A DNA stretch of 64,000 nucleotides from an uncultured Gammaproteobacteria bacterium (GTDB taxonomy: Bacteria > Pseudomonadota > Gammaproteobacteria > Eutrophobiales > Eutrophobiaceae), in contig CALSOP010000002.1 of NCBI GenBank assembly GCA_943788005.1, positions 774,573-838,572 of the forward strand, written 5' to 3'. Both the position numbers and the translations under genes were made by a program. This document shows, piece by piece, positions 43,783 to 53,167 of the stretch. The notes beneath the pieces were generated by a model. It ran no database searches, had not been told where the DNA came from, and saw only the letters and a list, made by a program, of their open reading frames with translations. Positions within the stretch are counted from its first letter, which is position 1. Every line of letters begins with the position of its first letter.

Positions 43783-45065
43783 TGAAAGTACTTATCGTAG
43801 GTGGTGGTGGTCGTGAACATGCCCTGGCATGGAAGGCGGCGCAGTCTGGTCAAGTTGATTTGGTTTATGTAGCGCCCGGTAATGCAGGCACCTCAATTGA
43901 GAACAAGATTGAAAATGTTGCGATTAGCGCAGAAGATATTCCTGCATTAAAGACATTTGCCGAAAATGAAAAAATTAGTTTGACGATCATTGGCCCGGAG
44001 GTTCCTCTGGTTGCAGGTATCGTCGATGAGTTTCAAAGAGCAGGACTGCCTTGTTTTGGGCCAACTAAAGCCGCAGCGATCCTTGAAGGCTCAAAATCAT
44101 TCACTAAAGACTTCTTAAAGAAATATAAAATACCGACAGCAGACTACGATGTTTTTACAGAAATCGAACCTGCTGTTTCATACGTAAAGTCAAAATCGAT
44201 TCCTATCGTAATAAAAGCAGATGGCTTAGCTGCGGGAAAAGGAGTTGTTATAGCAACGACCGAAGATGAAGCAATAAGCACCATTGAAGATATGTTGTCT
44301 GGTAACAAGTTTGGTGAAGCGGGTCATCGTGTTGTGGTAGAAGAATTTCTCCAAGGCGAAGAGGCTAGTTTTATTGCCATGGTCGATGGCAAAAATATAT
44401 TGCCCCTTGCTAGCTCCCAAGATCATAAAGCGCGTGATGAAGGTGATACCGGACCAAATACCGGCGGCATGGGCGCATATTCGCCTGCTCCGGTTGTTGA
44501 TGCAGCTATGCATGATCGCATCATGCAAGAAGTCATCGTGCCAACTGTAGAAGGCATGGAAAGTGAAGGCAGAACCTATACTGGGTTTCTGTATGCAGGA
44601 ATCATGATTACGAAAGACGGAACACCCAAGACACTAGAGTTTAATTGCCGCTTCGGCGATCCCGAAACACAACCCATCATGATGCGATTAAAAAGTGATC
44701 TGGTAGAGCTTTGCCTTGCTGCAATAAAAGGTAACTTAAACGAGTGTAACGCCGAATGGGATGAACGTGCCGCGTTGGGCGTAGTCACGGCATCAGCAGG
44801 TTACCCGGCCAGCGCCAGCAAGGGGGATGTAATAACCGGTTTAGATAACGCGAATAATGAAAACGTAAAAGTTTTTCATGCGGGGACTGCTAATAATAAC
44901 GATGATATTGTTACTGCAGGTGGGCGCGTACTTTGTGTAACCGGCTTAGGTGAATCAGTAACTGAAGCACAAACAGAAGCATATAAAGCACTAAAACAAA
45001 TTAACTATGAAGGGATATTCTACAGAAAAGATATTGGTTATAGGGCTGTCCAAAGAGAAGAATAG
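43782..45065 (+). CDS. purD: Phosphoribosylamine-glycine ligase
   Basis: 427-residue ATP-grasp GAR synthetase of purine synthesis. Starts [24 protein letters not shown]-grasp loop [14 protein letters not shown], then [12 protein letters not shown] and the metal-site region [14 protein letters not shown] use the ATG at 43782, overlapping the purH TGA; the frame also has a TTG three bases earlier. purH-purD is a standard operon. Confidence 0.97.
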   Translation: MKVLIVGGGGREHALAWKAAQSGQVDLVYVAPGNAGTSIENKIENVAISAEDIPALKTFAENEKISLTIIGPEVPLVAGIVDEFQRAGLPCFGPTKAAAILEGSKSFTKDFLKKYKIPTADYDVFTEIEPAVSYVKSKSIPIVIKADGLAAGKGVVIATTEDEAISTIEDMLSGNKFGEAGHRVVVEEFLQGEEASFIAMVDGKNILPLASSQDHKARDEGDTGPNTGGMGAYSPAPVVDAAMHDRIMQEVIVPTVEGMESEGRTYTGFLYAGIMITKDGTPKTLEFNCRFGDPETQPIMMRLKSDLVELCLAAIKGNLNECNAEWDERAALGVVTASAGYPASASKGDVITGLDNANNENVKVFHAGTANNNDDIVTAGGRVLCVTGLGESVTEAQTEAYKALKQINYEGIFYRKDIGYRAVQREE

Positions 45066-45074
45066 TTTATTGTT

Positions 45075-45584
45075 TCAGGCTTGTTCCGGGAATGCGTTTC
45101 CAATCTTATCCAATTCCTTCTGCAACTCTGATTTGTCAGGATTATCTAATGGCAAACGAGTAAATAATTTCAGTCGATGTTCCAGTGCCTGGTAAGCTTT
45201 CTGAAATAATCTTCGTTGTTCATCATCGCTTAAATCCGGCTGGTCCGGATCTTCTATGCCCCAATGTGCTGACATCGCTTGTCCGTTCCATATTGGACAG
45301 GTTTCATTTGCAGCACGTCCACAAACGGTAAAGGCAAAGTCCAATAACGGTGCGTCATCACCTGAAAACTCATCCCAGCTCTTACTTCTGAACGCATCAG
45401 TTTTGTAATTGTTCGCTTTCAATAATTCAATCGCAAAAGGGTTTACTTTGCCTCTTGGGATGCTGCCCGCGCTAAATGCCCTGAATCGACCTGCTCCTAA
45501 CCGCCGCAATAGTGCTTCCGCCATAATGCTACGAGCAGAGTTGCCTGTACAAAGAAACAAGACGTTAAATATTTTTTTCGACAT
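45075..45584 (-). CDS. arsC: Arsenate reductase, low-molecular-weight phosphatase type
   Basis: 169-residue protein tyrosine phosphatase-fold arsenate reductase (thioredoxin- or glutaredoxin-coupled). The P-loop CTGNSARS holds the nucleophile Cys12 and Arg18. The start is ATG 45584 (MSKKIFNVLFLCTGN); the frame stays open a further 24 codons upstream into the ars control region without family match. Further Cys in FTVCGRAANETCP fits a resolving pair. It is encoded divergently from arsR-acr3, completing the resistance cassette. Confidence 0.9.
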   Translation of the reverse strand: MSKKIFNVLFLCTGNSARSIMAEALLRRLGAGRFRAFSAGSIPRGKVNPFAIELLKANNYKTDAFRSKSWDEFSGDDAPLLDFAFTVCGRAANETCPIWNGQAMSAHWGIEDPDQPDLSDDEQRRLFQKAYQALEHRLKLFTRLPLDNPDKSELQKELDKIGNAFPEQA

Positions 45585-45613
45585 GATTATTTTCAAATTG
45601 CTGAATTTAAATA

Positions 45614-45649
45614 ATATATGGTTGATCATATATATGTCTAGACGTATAT
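45614..45649. promoter_or_regulatory. Two overlapping palindromes in the arsC-arsR gap: candidate ArsR operator
   Basis: ATATATG-N6-CATATAT (45614-45633) is a perfect 7-bp dyad of the kind bound by ArsR/SmtB proteins. ATATATGTCTAGACGTATAT (45630-45649) is a 20-bp dyad with one mismatch that overlaps it and ends 7 bp before the arsR ATG. They could control both divergent directions. Confidence 0.6.
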
Positions 45650-45656
45650 TTATCAA

Positions 45657-46010
45657 ATGAAAATGACGCCTGAAATATTATTAAAATCATTATCAGACCA
45701 AACTCGTTTGCGCAGTGTGATGCTGTTAATGCAAGAAGGAGAACTTTGCGTATGTGAATTAACCTACGCATTAGATCTGATACAACCGAAAATTTCCCGA
45801 CATCTGGCTTCATTAAGAGACATGTGGGTTGTTATCGATAGGCGCGCCGGTCAATGGGTTTATTACAGCATTAATTCAGACTTGCCCTTATGGGCAAATG
45901 AGTTGTTGCAGGCCTTACTAAAAGGAAGTTTGAACGACAAACAGCATAGAGCTGATCTTAAGAAAATAAAAAATATGTCTAATCGCCCAGAAAATCGTAT
46001 CTGCGCATGA
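45657..46010 (+). CDS. arsR: ArsR-family transcriptional repressor
   Basis: 117-residue winged-helix metalloregulator. The As(III)-binding motif is ELCVCEL (Cys31, Cys33) in the alpha-3 helix, followed by the HTH DLIQPKISRHLASLRD. Likely represses the divergent arsC and its own acr3 gene through the palindromes just upstream. acr3 follows after 37 bp. Confidence 0.92.
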   Translation: MKMTPEILLKSLSDQTRLRSVMLLMQEGELCVCELTYALDLIQPKISRHLASLRDMWVVIDRRAGQWVYYSINSDLPLWANELLQALLKGSLNDKQHRADLKKIKNMSNRPENRICA

Positions 46011-46047
46011 ATAATTACCTAATCTTCACAAGTGAGGGATAAACCAC

Positions 46048-47217
46048 ATGACCGAAAAGAAACATGATATGGGTGTATTTGAGCGTTACCTAACGCTTTG
46101 GGTTGGCCTGTGTATTGTCATTGGTATTCTATTGGGACAATTCGCCCCAACGTTTGCTAAAACACTTGATAGCATGAGTATTGTTATTAATGGCGCGCCG
46201 ATAATCTCCATTCCTATCGCTATCTGTTTATTTTTTATGATGTACCCGATCATGGTGAAAATAGATTTCGCAGAAGTTGTTAAAGCGGGAAAGAGTATTA
46301 AACCCGTTGGTCTGACCTTATTTGTTAACTGGGCGATCAAACCTTTTACAATGTATCTAATTGCTTATGTATTTCTTGGCATACTCTTTAAAGGACTGAT
46401 CGGCGCTGAAGCACTGGATTTTGTGAAGATGCCATTTGGCCTCGATTTGCCCATTGGTGCTGAATACGGTTCAGGCACGGTTGTGATGCAAGATGGTGTC
46501 AAAGTACTCGCTGTTCCACTTTGGCGTAGTTATCTGGCTGGCTGTATCTTGTTAGGCATCGCTCCTTGTACGGCGATGGTTTTGGTCTGGGGATATTTAG
46601 CCAAAGGTAATGATGGTCATACACTAGTTATGGTGGCGGTTAATTCTTTAATCATGCTTGTCCTATTTGGTGTGTTAGGTGGTTTTTTACTTGGGGTAGG
46701 TAAATTACCGGTGCCTTGGCAAGCATTACTCTTGTCTATAGGGGTCTACGTTGCACTACCATTGGTAGCGGGGTTTTTCTCGAGAAAATGGATTATCTCG
46801 AATAAAGGTAAAGCTTGGTTTGAAGAGAAATTCTTGCATCTGCTGACGCCAGTGACTATTACGGCATTATTATTAACGCTTATATTACTATTCTCCTTCA
46901 AGGGCGACGTTATTATCGCTAATCCCTTAACAATTCTCTGGATAGCGATCCCCCTGTTTATTCAGACGGTATTCATCTTCGCAATTACCTATGGCACTGC
47001 CCATGCCATGCGATTTACTTATGAAAATGCAGCGCCTACGGCAATGATAGGTGCGTCTAATCATTTTGAAGTTGCTATAGCGACAGCAGTTATGTTGTTT
47101 GGTCTATCATCTGGCGCTGCACTAGCTACAGTCGTTGGCGTATTAATCGAAGTGCCTTTGATGCTTGCTCTAGTCGCATTTTGTAAAAAAACGAAAGGAT
47201 GGTTTTCAGCGAGTTAA
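46048..47217 (+). CDS. arsB: Arsenite efflux permease, ACR3 family
   Basis: 389-residue inner-membrane As(III) exporter of the ACR3 (BART superfamily) type; many databases label this family arsB or acr3. About ten membrane helices. The conserved substrate Cys lies in [19 protein letters not shown], and [18 protein letters not shown] is the signature of the last repeat. It is not the unrelated ArsB-12TM family. Shine-Dalgarno GTGAGGGATAAACCAC precedes the ATG. Confidence 0.93.
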   Translation: MTEKKHDMGVFERYLTLWVGLCIVIGILLGQFAPTFAKTLDSMSIVINGAPIISIPIAICLFFMMYPIMVKIDFAEVVKAGKSIKPVGLTLFVNWAIKPFTMYLIAYVFLGILFKGLIGAEALDFVKMPFGLDLPIGAEYGSGTVVMQDGVKVLAVPLWRSYLAGCILLGIAPCTAMVLVWGYLAKGNDGHTLVMVAVNSLIMLVLFGVLGGFLLGVGKLPVPWQALLLSIGVYVALPLVAGFFSRKWIISNKGKAWFEEKFLHLLTPVTITALLLTLILLFSFKGDVIIANPLTILWIAIPLFIQTVFIFAITYGTAHAMRFTYENAAPTAMIGASNHFEVAIATAVMLFGLSSGAALATVVGVLIEVPLMLALVAFCKKTKGWFSAS

Positions 47218-47283
47218 GTATAGTGATTTAGGGATTCATATAGAAGACGACCGTTTTTAGTGTGCATATGATTAATATTTGGC

Positions 47284-47311
47284 TTGTAACCGGCTTATAA
47301 GACCGTATACT
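47284..47311 (+). promoter_or_regulatory. Sigma70-type promoter of deaD
   Basis: TTGTAA, 16-bp spacer, TATACT. It gives a leader of about 70 nt before the deaD ATG. Confidence 0.6.
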
Positions 47312-47389
47312 CGCGGCTTCTTGTCGTCCTATGTGTCATAATAGTGACAGCAAGCATGACTCTCGTTCCATATCTGAAGGTAACCCCCC

Positions 47390-49186
47390 ATGAGCAATAC
47401 TGACGACTCCACCACTTTGTCTTTTGACGATCTGTCACTCTCAGCGCCAATGATGAAAGCGCTCAATAAAGTGGGTTATGAAACGCCTTCGCCAATTCAG
47501 GCTGAAATTATTCCACATGTCATGGATGGTAGAGACGTAATCGGGCAGGCACAAACGGGCACGGGTAAAACGGCTGCATTTGCTTTACCGTTATTATCAA
47601 AGATTGACCTGAAATTAACGACGCCTCAAGTTTTAGTTCTGGCACCGACACGTGAGTTAGCGATTCAGGTCGCTGAGGCCTTTCAAACATATGCGTCCTT
47701 TCTTAAGGGCTTCCATGTCTTGCCTATCTATGGCGGTCAGGAATACGGCGTGCAGTTACGCCAACTCAAGCGCGGTGTGCATGTGGTAGTGGGAACACCC
47801 GGACGCGTGATGGACCATATGCGCCGCGGTACTTTGAAGTTAGATAAATTAACCTGTTTGGTATTGGACGAAGCCGATGAAATGTTACGCATGGGTTTTA
47901 TTGATGATGTTGAGTGGGTGCTTGAGCAATTACCAAGCAAACGTCAGATTGCTTTATTTTCGGCAACTATGCCGTCTGAGATTCGAAAAATATCTAAAAA
48001 ATATTTAAACAATCCTGAACAAATCACCATCAAAACAAAAAGCATTACGGCAGATACGATTCGCCAGCGTTACTTGATGGTGAATGGCAGACAAAAGCTT
48101 GAAGCGCTAACCACCATTCTTGAAAGCATGACCTTTAGTGCGATTCTTATATTTGTGCGCACCAAGATTGAAACCATGGAGCTAACTGAAAAATTGTCAG
48201 CACGTGGATATGCCTGTACTGCGCTGAATGGTGATATTACGCAGAAGTTGCGCGAGCAAACTATCAATAAATTAAAATCTGGCAAGATTGATATGCTTAT
48301 TGCAACCGATGTCGCTGCCCGCGGACTGGATGTTGAACGTATCAGTCACGTTATCAACTATGATATACCTAGTGATCCAGAAGCGTATACCCATCGCATC
48401 GGACGCACCGGAAGAGCGGGCCGTGCCGGCGAAGCAATTTTATTTGTGACAGGTCGTGAACAACGATTGTTGAGTATGATTGAAAGAGTGACCGGTAAGA
48501 AGATCGAACGCATGCATATGCCAACGGTTGAGACAATCAACCAAGAACGCATTGTACGTTTCAAACAAAGTATTACTGATACTTTAGACAGTACCGACAC
48601 ACAACTGTTTCACACAATCATTGAAGAATACCAACTTGAATCAGGTCGTTCTGCAATGGATATCGCCACAGCATTAGCAAAGATTGCACAAGGCGGTGAA
48701 CCGTTTTTGATGAAGCCGCAAAAGGAACAGCAACGTGACAGGTCGCCACGTAACGATCGTGAGAGAGATAAACCACATCGAGAAGGACGCCGAGACAAAC
48801 CACGCGGCGCCGAAAAACAACGAACACCGAGAGAATCAAGGCCCGATCGCGATATGGAGCGTTTTCGCCTAGAAGTCGGCGATGAGCATGAAGTGAAGGT
48901 CAACAATATTGTCGGCGCTATTGCGAATGAAGCGGGTGTTGATAGCCAATACATCAAGAACGTCACTATTCATGAGAATTACTCAACCGTAGATCTGCCT
49001 ATGGGTATGCCGAATGATTTATTTAAGGCAATGAAAAAAGTCTGGGTCTCAGGACAACAGCTTAATATTTCACGAATGAATGATAAGACAAGTGAATCAG
49101 ACAGGCCTGTAAAAAAGAAAGAAAAGAAACGCGTAAAATCAGATAAAAAAAGGCCGCCTAAGCGAAAACCTAAACCCGCCAGTTAA
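47390..49186 (+). CDS. deaD: DEAD-box RNA helicase (DeaD/CsdA type)
   Basis: 598-residue ATP-dependent RNA helicase for ribosome assembly and cold adaptation. Helicase core with Q motif (MKALNKVGYETPSPIQAEII), motif I AQTGTGKT, PTRELA, motif II DEAD, SAT, and HRIGRTGRAGR. C-terminal RNA-recognition-like (DbpA/CsdA) domain (about 485-560, VGDEHEVKVNNIVGAIANEAGV) and a Lys/Arg-rich tail. An Arg/Asp-rich linker (ARQ-poor, about 445-485) separates core and CTD. Its last 17 bp overlap the convergent hisH 3' end. Confidence 0.95.
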   Translation: MSNTDDSTTLSFDDLSLSAPMMKALNKVGYETPSPIQAEIIPHVMDGRDVIGQAQTGTGKTAAFALPLLSKIDLKLTTPQVLVLAPTRELAIQVAEAFQTYASFLKGFHVLPIYGGQEYGVQLRQLKRGVHVVVGTPGRVMDHMRRGTLKLDKLTCLVLDEADEMLRMGFIDDVEWVLEQLPSKRQIALFSATMPSEIRKISKKYLNNPEQITIKTKSITADTIRQRYLMVNGRQKLEALTTILESMTFSAILIFVRTKIETMELTEKLSARGYACTALNGDITQKLREQTINKLKSGKIDMLIATDVAARGLDVERISHVINYDIPSDPEAYTHRIGRTGRAGRAGEAILFVTGREQRLLSMIERVTGKKIERMHMPTVETINQERIVRFKQSITDTLDSTDTQLFHTIIEEYQLESGRSAMDIATALAKIAQGGEPFLMKPQKEQQRDRSPRNDRERDKPHREGRRDKPRGAEKQRTPRESRPDRDMERFRLEVGDEHEVKVNNIVGAIANEAGVDSQYIKNVTIHENYSTVDLPMGMPNDLFKAMKKVWVSGQQLNISRMNDKTSESDRPVKKKEKKRVKSDKKRPPKRKPKPAS

Positions 49187-49811
49187 GAAAGTTTTTTAAT
49201 AGTCTTAAGCCATCGTGTTGGCTTTTTTCAGGATGAAACTGCGTTGCGAATAAATTATCCCTTGCAACCGCAGATGTATAGCGACTGATGTAATCCGTAG
49301 ACCCGGCGATATCGGAATCAAGTTCTGGTTTCACATAATAGCTGTGTACAAAATAAAACCGACTCCCATCCTCGATGCCTTCCCATAGTGGATGTGGTTT
49401 CTCTTGTATAACCTGATTCCAGCCCATAGATGGAATTTTATAAGCATCACCATTCTCATCGATTTGATTATCAGTAAAACGAATAACATTACCGGGCAAA
49501 ATACCTAAGCCGTTTACGCCACCATCCTCGTCACTGTGACCCATCAGTGATTGCAGGCCAAGGCAAATACCAAGGAAAGGTTTATTTAGAATGCATTCTC
49601 GAATGACCTGATCCAGTTCTTGCTCTTTGAGATGAGCCATACATTGACCTATGGCACCCTGACCAGGAAAAACAACTTTATCTGCTTTCAATATTTCATC
49701 GGGCTTATTGCTGATGACGATAGATTGATCGCTGTTAGCGACAGTTTCGAGTGCTTTTGCAACAGAACGTAGATTACTGCTGCCGTAATCAAGGACAATG
49801 ATCTTAGACAT
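49170..49811 (-). CDS. hisH: Imidazole glycerol phosphate synthase, glutaminase subunit
   Basis: 213-residue class I glutamine amidotransferase that feeds ammonia to HisF. Start at ATG 49811 (MSKIIVLDYGSSNLRSV); the frame continues 40 codons upstream without family match. Catalytic Cys83 in LGICLGLQSLM, and the His-Glu pair in FATQFHPEKSQ. Oxyanion-site PGQGAIGQCM. It is downstream of hisB on the same strand across a 156-bp gap, and separated from hisF by 10 kb. Confidence 0.95.
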   Translation of the reverse strand: MSKIIVLDYGSSNLRSVAKALETVANSDQSIVISNKPDEILKADKVVFPGQGAIGQCMAHLKEQELDQVIRECILNKPFLGICLGLQSLMGHSDEDGGVNGLGILPGNVIRFTDNQIDENGDAYKIPSMGWNQVIQEKPHPLWEGIEDGSRFYFVHSYYVKPELDSDIAGSTDYISRYTSAVARDNLFATQFHPEKSQHDGLRLLKNFLNWRV

Positions 49812-49967
49812 GGTACATATGAAGAAGGATAGTTTTAATAATAGTGATTTTTTTGTGAGTGTAAGGAAGCAGCGCGCGCAAAACCGGAATGTATAAATTA
49901 ATACATGAGGATTTGAGCACGGTGCTGACACAGCAATCGCAAAAAAAGCGCATTATAAAAACTGTCC

Positions 49968-50561
49968 TTATAAGGCGCCTTTAGTGGAGGGCAATATCCC
50001 TTCCATCCGCGGATCCTGTTCTACAGCAACACGCAGTGCTCGACCAAAGGCCTTGAAGATTGTCTCAGCGATATGGTGTGAGTTGCGACCACGAAGGTTA
50101 TCGATGTGTAATGACATCATCGCGTGATTAATAAAACCCTGAAAGAATTCAAATATTAAATCGACATCAAAATCACCTACGCGTGCACGTGGATAATTAA
50201 CATTATATTCGAGACCGGGGCGGCCAGAACAATCGATCACTACGCGAGACAGGGCCTCATCAAGCGGCACATAGGCATGCGCATAGCGACGTATGCCTTT
50301 TTTGTCTGCGAGTGCTTTTGTAAATGCCTGGCCGAGCGTTATGCCCACATCTTCAACCGTGTGGTGAGCATCGATGTCGAGATCGCCATTGGCTTTAATG
50401 CTGATATCAAACATTCCATGCCGCGCGATTTGGTCGATCATGTGTTCCAGAAATGGCACGCCAATATTCAGATCGGACTTCCCTTCACCATCTAGATTTA
50501 AGGAAACTTCGATTTGTGTTTCTTTTGTGTCGCGCTTAACTGTCGCGGTACGATTGCTCAT
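49968..50561 (-). CDS. hisB: Imidazoleglycerol-phosphate dehydratase
   Basis: 197-residue manganese enzyme of histidine synthesis, monofunctional form. Family His-rich motifs: [34 protein letters not shown], and the second set [17 protein letters not shown]. Start at ATG 50561 ([21 protein letters not shown]) with AGGTGG upstream; the longer frame to 50621 is unsupported. It is divergent from hemF, sharing a short 75-bp control region. Confidence 0.95.
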   Translation of the reverse strand: MSNRTATVKRDTKETQIEVSLNLDGEGKSDLNIGVPFLEHMIDQIARHGMFDISIKANGDLDIDAHHTVEDVGITLGQAFTKALADKKGIRRYAHAYVPLDEALSRVVIDCSGRPGLEYNVNYPRARVGDFDVDLIFEFFQGFINHAMMSLHIDNLRGRNSHHIAETIFKAFGRALRVAVEQDPRMEGILPSTKGAL

Positions 50562-50636
50562 TGAACTACCACCTGAAAAATTTAGCGTGATAGGATAGCG
50601 CCCTAAAGACATTATTACCAATGAACGGATAGAAAA

Positions 50637-51548
50637 ATGATCGATATTGATAGCATTAAACGTTATTTATATTCCCAGCAGGATCGTATCTGCAATGCAA
50701 TGATACAACTAGACAAGACCTTAGAGCTAAAAGAGGATAACTGGGATCGTGAAGGCGGCGGCGGCGGTCGCAGTCGAGTGATGCAAAGGGGCAAGATTTT
50801 TGAGCAAGGTGGCATCAATTTTTCCCATGTCCATGGTGACAATTTACCTCCATCAGCAACCGCGCATAGGCCTGAATTAGCAGGCCGATCATTTCAGGCC
50901 TTAGGAAATTCTTTGGTGATCCATCCCTTAAACCCATATGTACCGACCACACATATGAATATACGGTTTTTTGTTGCCGAGAAAGAGGGCGAAGAACCCA
51001 TTTGGTGGTTCGGCGGCGGTTTCGATCTGACACCATATTATGGTTTTGAAGAAGATGCTCAATATTGGCACAAAAAGGCCAAAGCAGCTTGTGAAGGTTT
51101 TGGCGACGAAGATACTTACGCCAAATATAAACAATGGTGTGATGAATACTTTTACCTCAAACATCGCGATGAGCAAAGAGGTATAGGTGGTTTATTTTAT
51201 GATGATCTAAATGAATGGGGTTTTGAGTCCTGTTTTAAGTTTATGCAGAGTGTTGGCGATCATTTTTTAAAGGCTTATCTTCCTATAGTGATTAAGCGCA
51301 CGGATATTCCGTTTAATGAACGTGAACGCGACTTTCAGCTTTATCGCCGTGGTCGTTATGTTGAATTCAATTTGATTCATGATCGCGGAACCTTATTTGG
51401 CTTACAGTCGGGCGGTCGTACAGAATCTATCTTGATGTCTTTACCGCCACTCGTGCGTTGGGAATATAATTGGCAGCCTGCTCGCGGCACTCCTGAAGCA
51501 GAGCTTTATGATGTCTTTTTGAAACCTAAAGATTGGTTGAAGATTTGA
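50637..51548 (+). CDS. hemF: Oxygen-dependent coproporphyrinogen III oxidase
   Basis: 303-residue aerobic heme-pathway enzyme. Blocks: [28 protein letters not shown], the dimer/active region [21 protein letters not shown], and [36 protein letters not shown]. All typical and full-length. Ends overlapping a small membrane-protein gene. It implies an oxygen-using or facultative lifestyle. Confidence 0.97.
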   Translation: MIDIDSIKRYLYSQQDRICNAMIQLDKTLELKEDNWDREGGGGGRSRVMQRGKIFEQGGINFSHVHGDNLPPSATAHRPELAGRSFQALGNSLVIHPLNPYVPTTHMNIRFFVAEKEGEEPIWWFGGGFDLTPYYGFEEDAQYWHKKAKAACEGFGDEDTYAKYKQWCDEYFYLKHRDEQRGIGGLFYDDLNEWGFESCFKFMQSVGDHFLKAYLPIVIKRTDIPFNERERDFQLYRRGRYVEFNLIHDRGTLFGLQSGGRTESILMSLPPLVRWEYNWQPARGTPEAELYDVFLKPKDWLKI

Positions 51549-51721
51549 GAAACGAACTTATTGGTTTATTAAGTTCGTTTACAGCGATTATTATATTTCT
51601 ATCGTTACGTTATTTTTATAAAAACCGGTTTGAAGACAATATAATTCAGGGCAAGCAAAAAATTATTGGGATAGTGGTGGTAGTGATTTCAATCTTAATA
51701 GCTTTGTTCCTGATGAAGTAG
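51545..51721 (+). CDS. Small two-helix membrane protein coupled to hemF
   Basis: 58 residues from a TTG that overlaps the hemF stop (TTGA); the open frame reaches a further TTG at 51533. Two hydrophobic segments (about 5-25 and 38-57: [35 protein letters not shown]) flank a basic middle ([10 protein letters not shown]). The layout suggests a real small membrane protein translated together with hemF, but the weak start makes it uncertain. No family recognised. Confidence 0.5.
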   Translation: MRNELIGLLSSFTAIIIFLSLRYFYKNRFEDNIIQGKQKIIGIVVVVISILIALFLMK

Positions 51722-51728
51722 TGACTGA

Positions 51729-52166
51729 TTAAACCTTCAGCCAAAACGTTACAGGCCCATCATTGGTTAAATTTACCTGCATATTGGCGCCAAAGACGCC
51801 CGCCTCAACGATTGCAAATTGTTGGCGAGCATGAGTAATTAGGTACTCAAATAGCTGTTTTCCCAACTCAGGCACGGCGGCATTAGAAAAGCTTGGACGT
51901 AATCCCTTTTGTGTTTCAGCTGCCAGTGTGAATTGAGGGACAAGCAATAAACCGCCCTTGATCTCCTGCAAACTCAGATTCATTTTGTCCTGATCATCAG
52001 GAAAAACCCGATAATTGATTAGCTTTTCAATTAGTCGTTCGGCTTGTTTTTCGGAATCATTCTTTTCGACACCAACCAACACGAGCAGTCCAGTATTGAT
52101 TGAGGCAACGGTATCACCATTGATGGTGGCTTGGGCTTGGGTAACACGTTGTAGCAGTCCAATCAT
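51729..52166 (-). CDS. dtd: D-aminoacyl-tRNA deacylase
   Basis: 145-residue homodimeric enzyme that hydrolyses D-aminoacyl-tRNA for translation quality control. N-terminal LLQRVTQAQATINGDTVASI, then the active-site motif LLLVPQFTLAAETQKGLRPSFSNAA (SQFTL-type; here PQFTLA) and the Gly-cisPro-like end NDGPVTFWLKV. Standard length. The gene is convergent with the hemF run and starts within 7 bp of its 3' end. Confidence 0.94.
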   Translation of the reverse strand: MIGLLQRVTQAQATINGDTVASINTGLLVLVGVEKNDSEKQAERLIEKLINYRVFPDDQDKMNLSLQEIKGGLLLVPQFTLAAETQKGLRPSFSNAAVPELGKQLFEYLITHARQQFAIVEAGVFGANMQVNLTNDGPVTFWLKV

Positions 52167-52465
52167 TTATGACTGGCCAATAAGGACTGGGCCGCTAACG
52201 CTAGATTATCTTGAGAAAATCGAGGATATTAACAGCAAAGATTGCAACGGCTGCAAGAAGCACCACCCAATCCATATTTCTTCGCGCAAGAAAGCCAGTA
52301 AAGTGCAAAATTAAAACAACCACCGACAAGATATAGACAATGTAAAAAGCATCTATTGATTCCCTCTAATATTTGAAAGACATTGTTATTATTAGATCTA
52401 TTCTAAGCCAAACCATGTCCATTAAGCCAACATTATGTATTATTTAAGCGACAAGCATCTCAATT
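52167..52465. other. 299-bp dtd-rpiA gap
   Basis: Holds only the possible tiny membrane-protein frame on the minus strand; the part 52370-52465 is AT-rich and featureless. Confidence 0.45.
52201..52356 (-). CDS. Possible tiny two-helix membrane protein, start codon uncertain
   Basis: A stop-free frame of 54 codons that is entirely membrane-protein-like: two hydrophobic segments (DAFYIVYILSVVVLILHFTGFL and DWVVLLAAVAIFAVNILDFL) with RRN between them. The codon right after a good Shine-Dalgarno (GAGGGA) is ATA, not ATG. A TTG lies nine codons on at 52329; the ATG just after the SD (52352) is out of frame. It may use a rare ATA start or the TTG, or be a one-base-off remnant. Confidence 0.35.
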   Translation of the reverse strand: MDAFYIVYILSVVVLILHFTGFLARRNMDWVVLLAAVAIFAVNILDFLKII

Positions 52466-53119
52466 TTATTGAGTATTAACACCATTGTCACTTGCTATAA
52501 GTAAAATATCCGCAGGTCGGTGAGCAAACAGACCATTTGTTACCACGCCAACTATCTGATTGAGGTCCTGCTCAAGTTCAAGCGGGTTTTCAATCTTCAT
52601 CTTGTGCACATCTATAATGATATTGCCGTTATCAGTTGTAAATCCTTCGCGTAATATAGGTTGGCCACCAAGTTTTGCAATCTGTCGAGCAACATAACTT
52701 TGAGCCATAGGAATCACCTCAACCGGCAAAGGAAATGCCCCTAATGTTGGCACCATTTTGCTGTCATCAATAATGCAGACGAATTGCTTACTAGCCGCCG
52801 CGACGATCTTTTCTCTGGTTAATGCACCGCCACCACCCTTGATTAAATGACGGTGCTTTGTCGCTTCATCTGCACCATCGACATAGACCGGAATTTCTAT
52901 AACGCTGTTAAGCGCAAGCACCGGGATATTATGCTGTCTTAATAATTTTTCGCTGGCATCCGAACTGGAAACCGCGCCATCGATTCGGCCTTTTATTTTG
53001 GCAAGTTCTTCGATAAAAAAATTAACCGTACTACCTGTTCCTACTCCGACGATAGTATCGTCTTCAATGTAAGCGATGGCCGCTTTAGCAACCTCTCTTT
53101 TCTTATCGTCTTGCGACAT
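52466..53119 (-). CDS. rpiA: Ribose-5-phosphate isomerase A
   Basis: 217-residue enzyme interconverting ribose 5-phosphate and ribulose 5-phosphate. [20 protein letters not shown] is the phosphate loop, [28 protein letters not shown] the active-site region with the catalytic Glu and Lys. Divergent from ilvA with a 48-bp gap; their promoters must overlap. Confidence 0.97.
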   Translation of the reverse strand: MSQDDKKREVAKAAIAYIEDDTIVGVGTGSTVNFFIEELAKIKGRIDGAVSSSDASEKLLRQHNIPVLALNSVIEIPVYVDGADEATKHRHLIKGGGGALTREKIVAAASKQFVCIIDDSKMVPTLGAFPLPVEVIPMAQSYVARQIAKLGGQPILREGFTTDNGNIIIDVHKMKIENPLELEQDLNQIVGVVTNGLFAHRPADILLIASDNGVNTQ

Positions 53120-53167
53120 AGTTTGCTCCGCAGAAAAATATGTTTGTGGTGAAGTAAATGTTATCTT

